Source: Leptospira borgpetersenii serovar Javanica (GTDB taxonomy: Bacteria; Spirochaetota; Leptospiria; Leptospirales; Leptospiraceae). From it: 10,000 nt of DNA. Below the pieces are notes generated by a model. That model saw nothing but the letters and a program-made list of their open reading frames with translations. It had not been told where the DNA came from and did not search any database. Position numbers and translations under genes: made by a program. Of this stretch, positions 1 to 10,000 are shown piece after piece (the first letter of the stretch is position 1; the number at the start of each line of letters is the position of its first letter). The stretch spans positions 37,501 to 47,500 of the forward strand of contig NZ_QAJG01000013.1 of NCBI RefSeq assembly GCF_003046425.1. The letters are read 5' to 3'.

Positions 1-87
1 TTGGAAAATAGCCAGATTTCGCAACAGAGAATGCCGCTTGCGAATTTCCTAAAAAGAGCAAGATCCGAAATCGATGCGTATCAATAA
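1..87 (+). CDS. C-terminal end of an unrecognised protein (5' partial)
   Basis: Frame 1 is open from the first base to a TAA at 85-87 and gives 28 residues ending in RARSEIDAYQ. The other two forward frames have stops within this stretch. The stop sits directly against the Shine-Dalgarno AAGGAG of the next gene (the TAA and AAGGAG share two bases), an arrangement typical of adjacent genes in one operon. The visible tail is polar, probably helical, and has no motif I can assign to a family. The start and most of the protein lie outside the window. That it is coding is inferred from the open frame and the tight junction, and 28 codons is a short basis for that. Confidence 0.6.
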   Translation: MENSQISQQRMPLANFLKRARSEIDAYQ

Positions 88-91
88 GGAG
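86..91 (+). promoter_or_regulatory. Ribosome binding site that fixes the lipoprotein start at 101
   Basis: AAGGAG lies nine bases before the ATG at 101. An in-frame ATG at 74 would add nine polar residues in front of the signal peptide, has no comparable Shine-Dalgarno, and would overlap the preceding gene. The start at 101 is therefore preferred. Confidence 0.75.
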
Positions 92-100
92 AATCCTAAG

Positions 101-721
<621 letters not shown>

Positions 722-724
722 GTT

Positions 725-8481
<7,757 letters not shown>

Positions 8482-8488
<7 letters not shown>

Positions 8489-8513
8489 AATGCGATTCTC
8501 ATTTTATAGAATC
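8482..8513. terminator. Weak hairpin in the convergent gap, possible terminator
   Basis: The 80 bp between the two convergent genes is AT-rich. GATTCT at 8494-8499 can pair with AGAATC at 8508-8513 across an 8-base loop. An overlapping alternative pairs AGAAT (8482-8486) with ATTCT (8495-8499). Both stems are short, AT-rich and lack a clear U-tract, so intrinsic termination is doubtful. Position is the main support. Confidence 0.2.
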
Positions 8514-8568
8514 TATTTGAATCCAAGTTGAGTTTTGAAGTTTTAATTTCTACGTACGACATAGGTCA

Positions 8569-10000
<1,432 letters not shown>

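Noticed and set aside
74..100. Upstream in-frame ATG for the small lipoprotein
   Set aside because: It adds a polar leader before the signal peptide, overlaps the previous gene and lacks a Shine-Dalgarno, while the ATG at 101 has AAGGAG at good spacing.

Overview
The window looks like spirochaete chromosome, most probably Leptospira. The base composition is moderately AT-rich. Three N-termini look like lipoprotein signal peptides, two of them with the loose lipoboxes typical of that genus, and the protein families fit: a DUF1318-like lipoprotein, a giant TPR protein, and a COG4324-type predicted aminopeptidase. The genus is inferred from style and family content, not from a database match.

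Layout. Bases 1-87 hold the last 28 codons of an unrecognised gene. Its stop codon overlaps the Shine-Dalgarno of a small lipoprotein gene (101-721). Three bases further on starts a 7.76 kb gene (725-8488) for a 2587-residue exported protein. These three genes read as one operon. The giant protein has an N-terminal export signal with a possible lipobox, a six-bladed TolB/PD40-type beta-propeller with a calcium-loop-like insert, and a long TPR solenoid. After that come two regions that follow the fold pattern of CHAT (caspase-like) domains but appear to have lost the catalytic His-Cys pair, separated by about 460 mostly helical residues. An 80 bp gap with only a weak hairpin separates it from a convergent gene on the minus strand (8569-9678), a predicted zinc aminopeptidase lipoprotein with an HExxH...NExxA signature. 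Back to back with that gene is the start of an HtrA/DegP-like trypsin-fold protease (9677 onward), cut by the window edge. The two start codons share the palindrome CATG.

How the genes might work together. All four proteins with a visible N-terminus carry export or anchor signals, so the window encodes envelope functions. The small lipoprotein and the giant protein are probably co-transcribed and may act together at a membrane as a scaffold: the propeller and TPRs would bind partners, and the CHAT-like modules may be structural or may sense something rather than cut. The aminopeptidase and the HtrA-like protease form a separate divergent pair that points to envelope protein turnover. No RNA gene, mobile element, CRISPR array or long repeat was seen. 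Most of the window is coding and there is no gene-free stretch over 300 bases.
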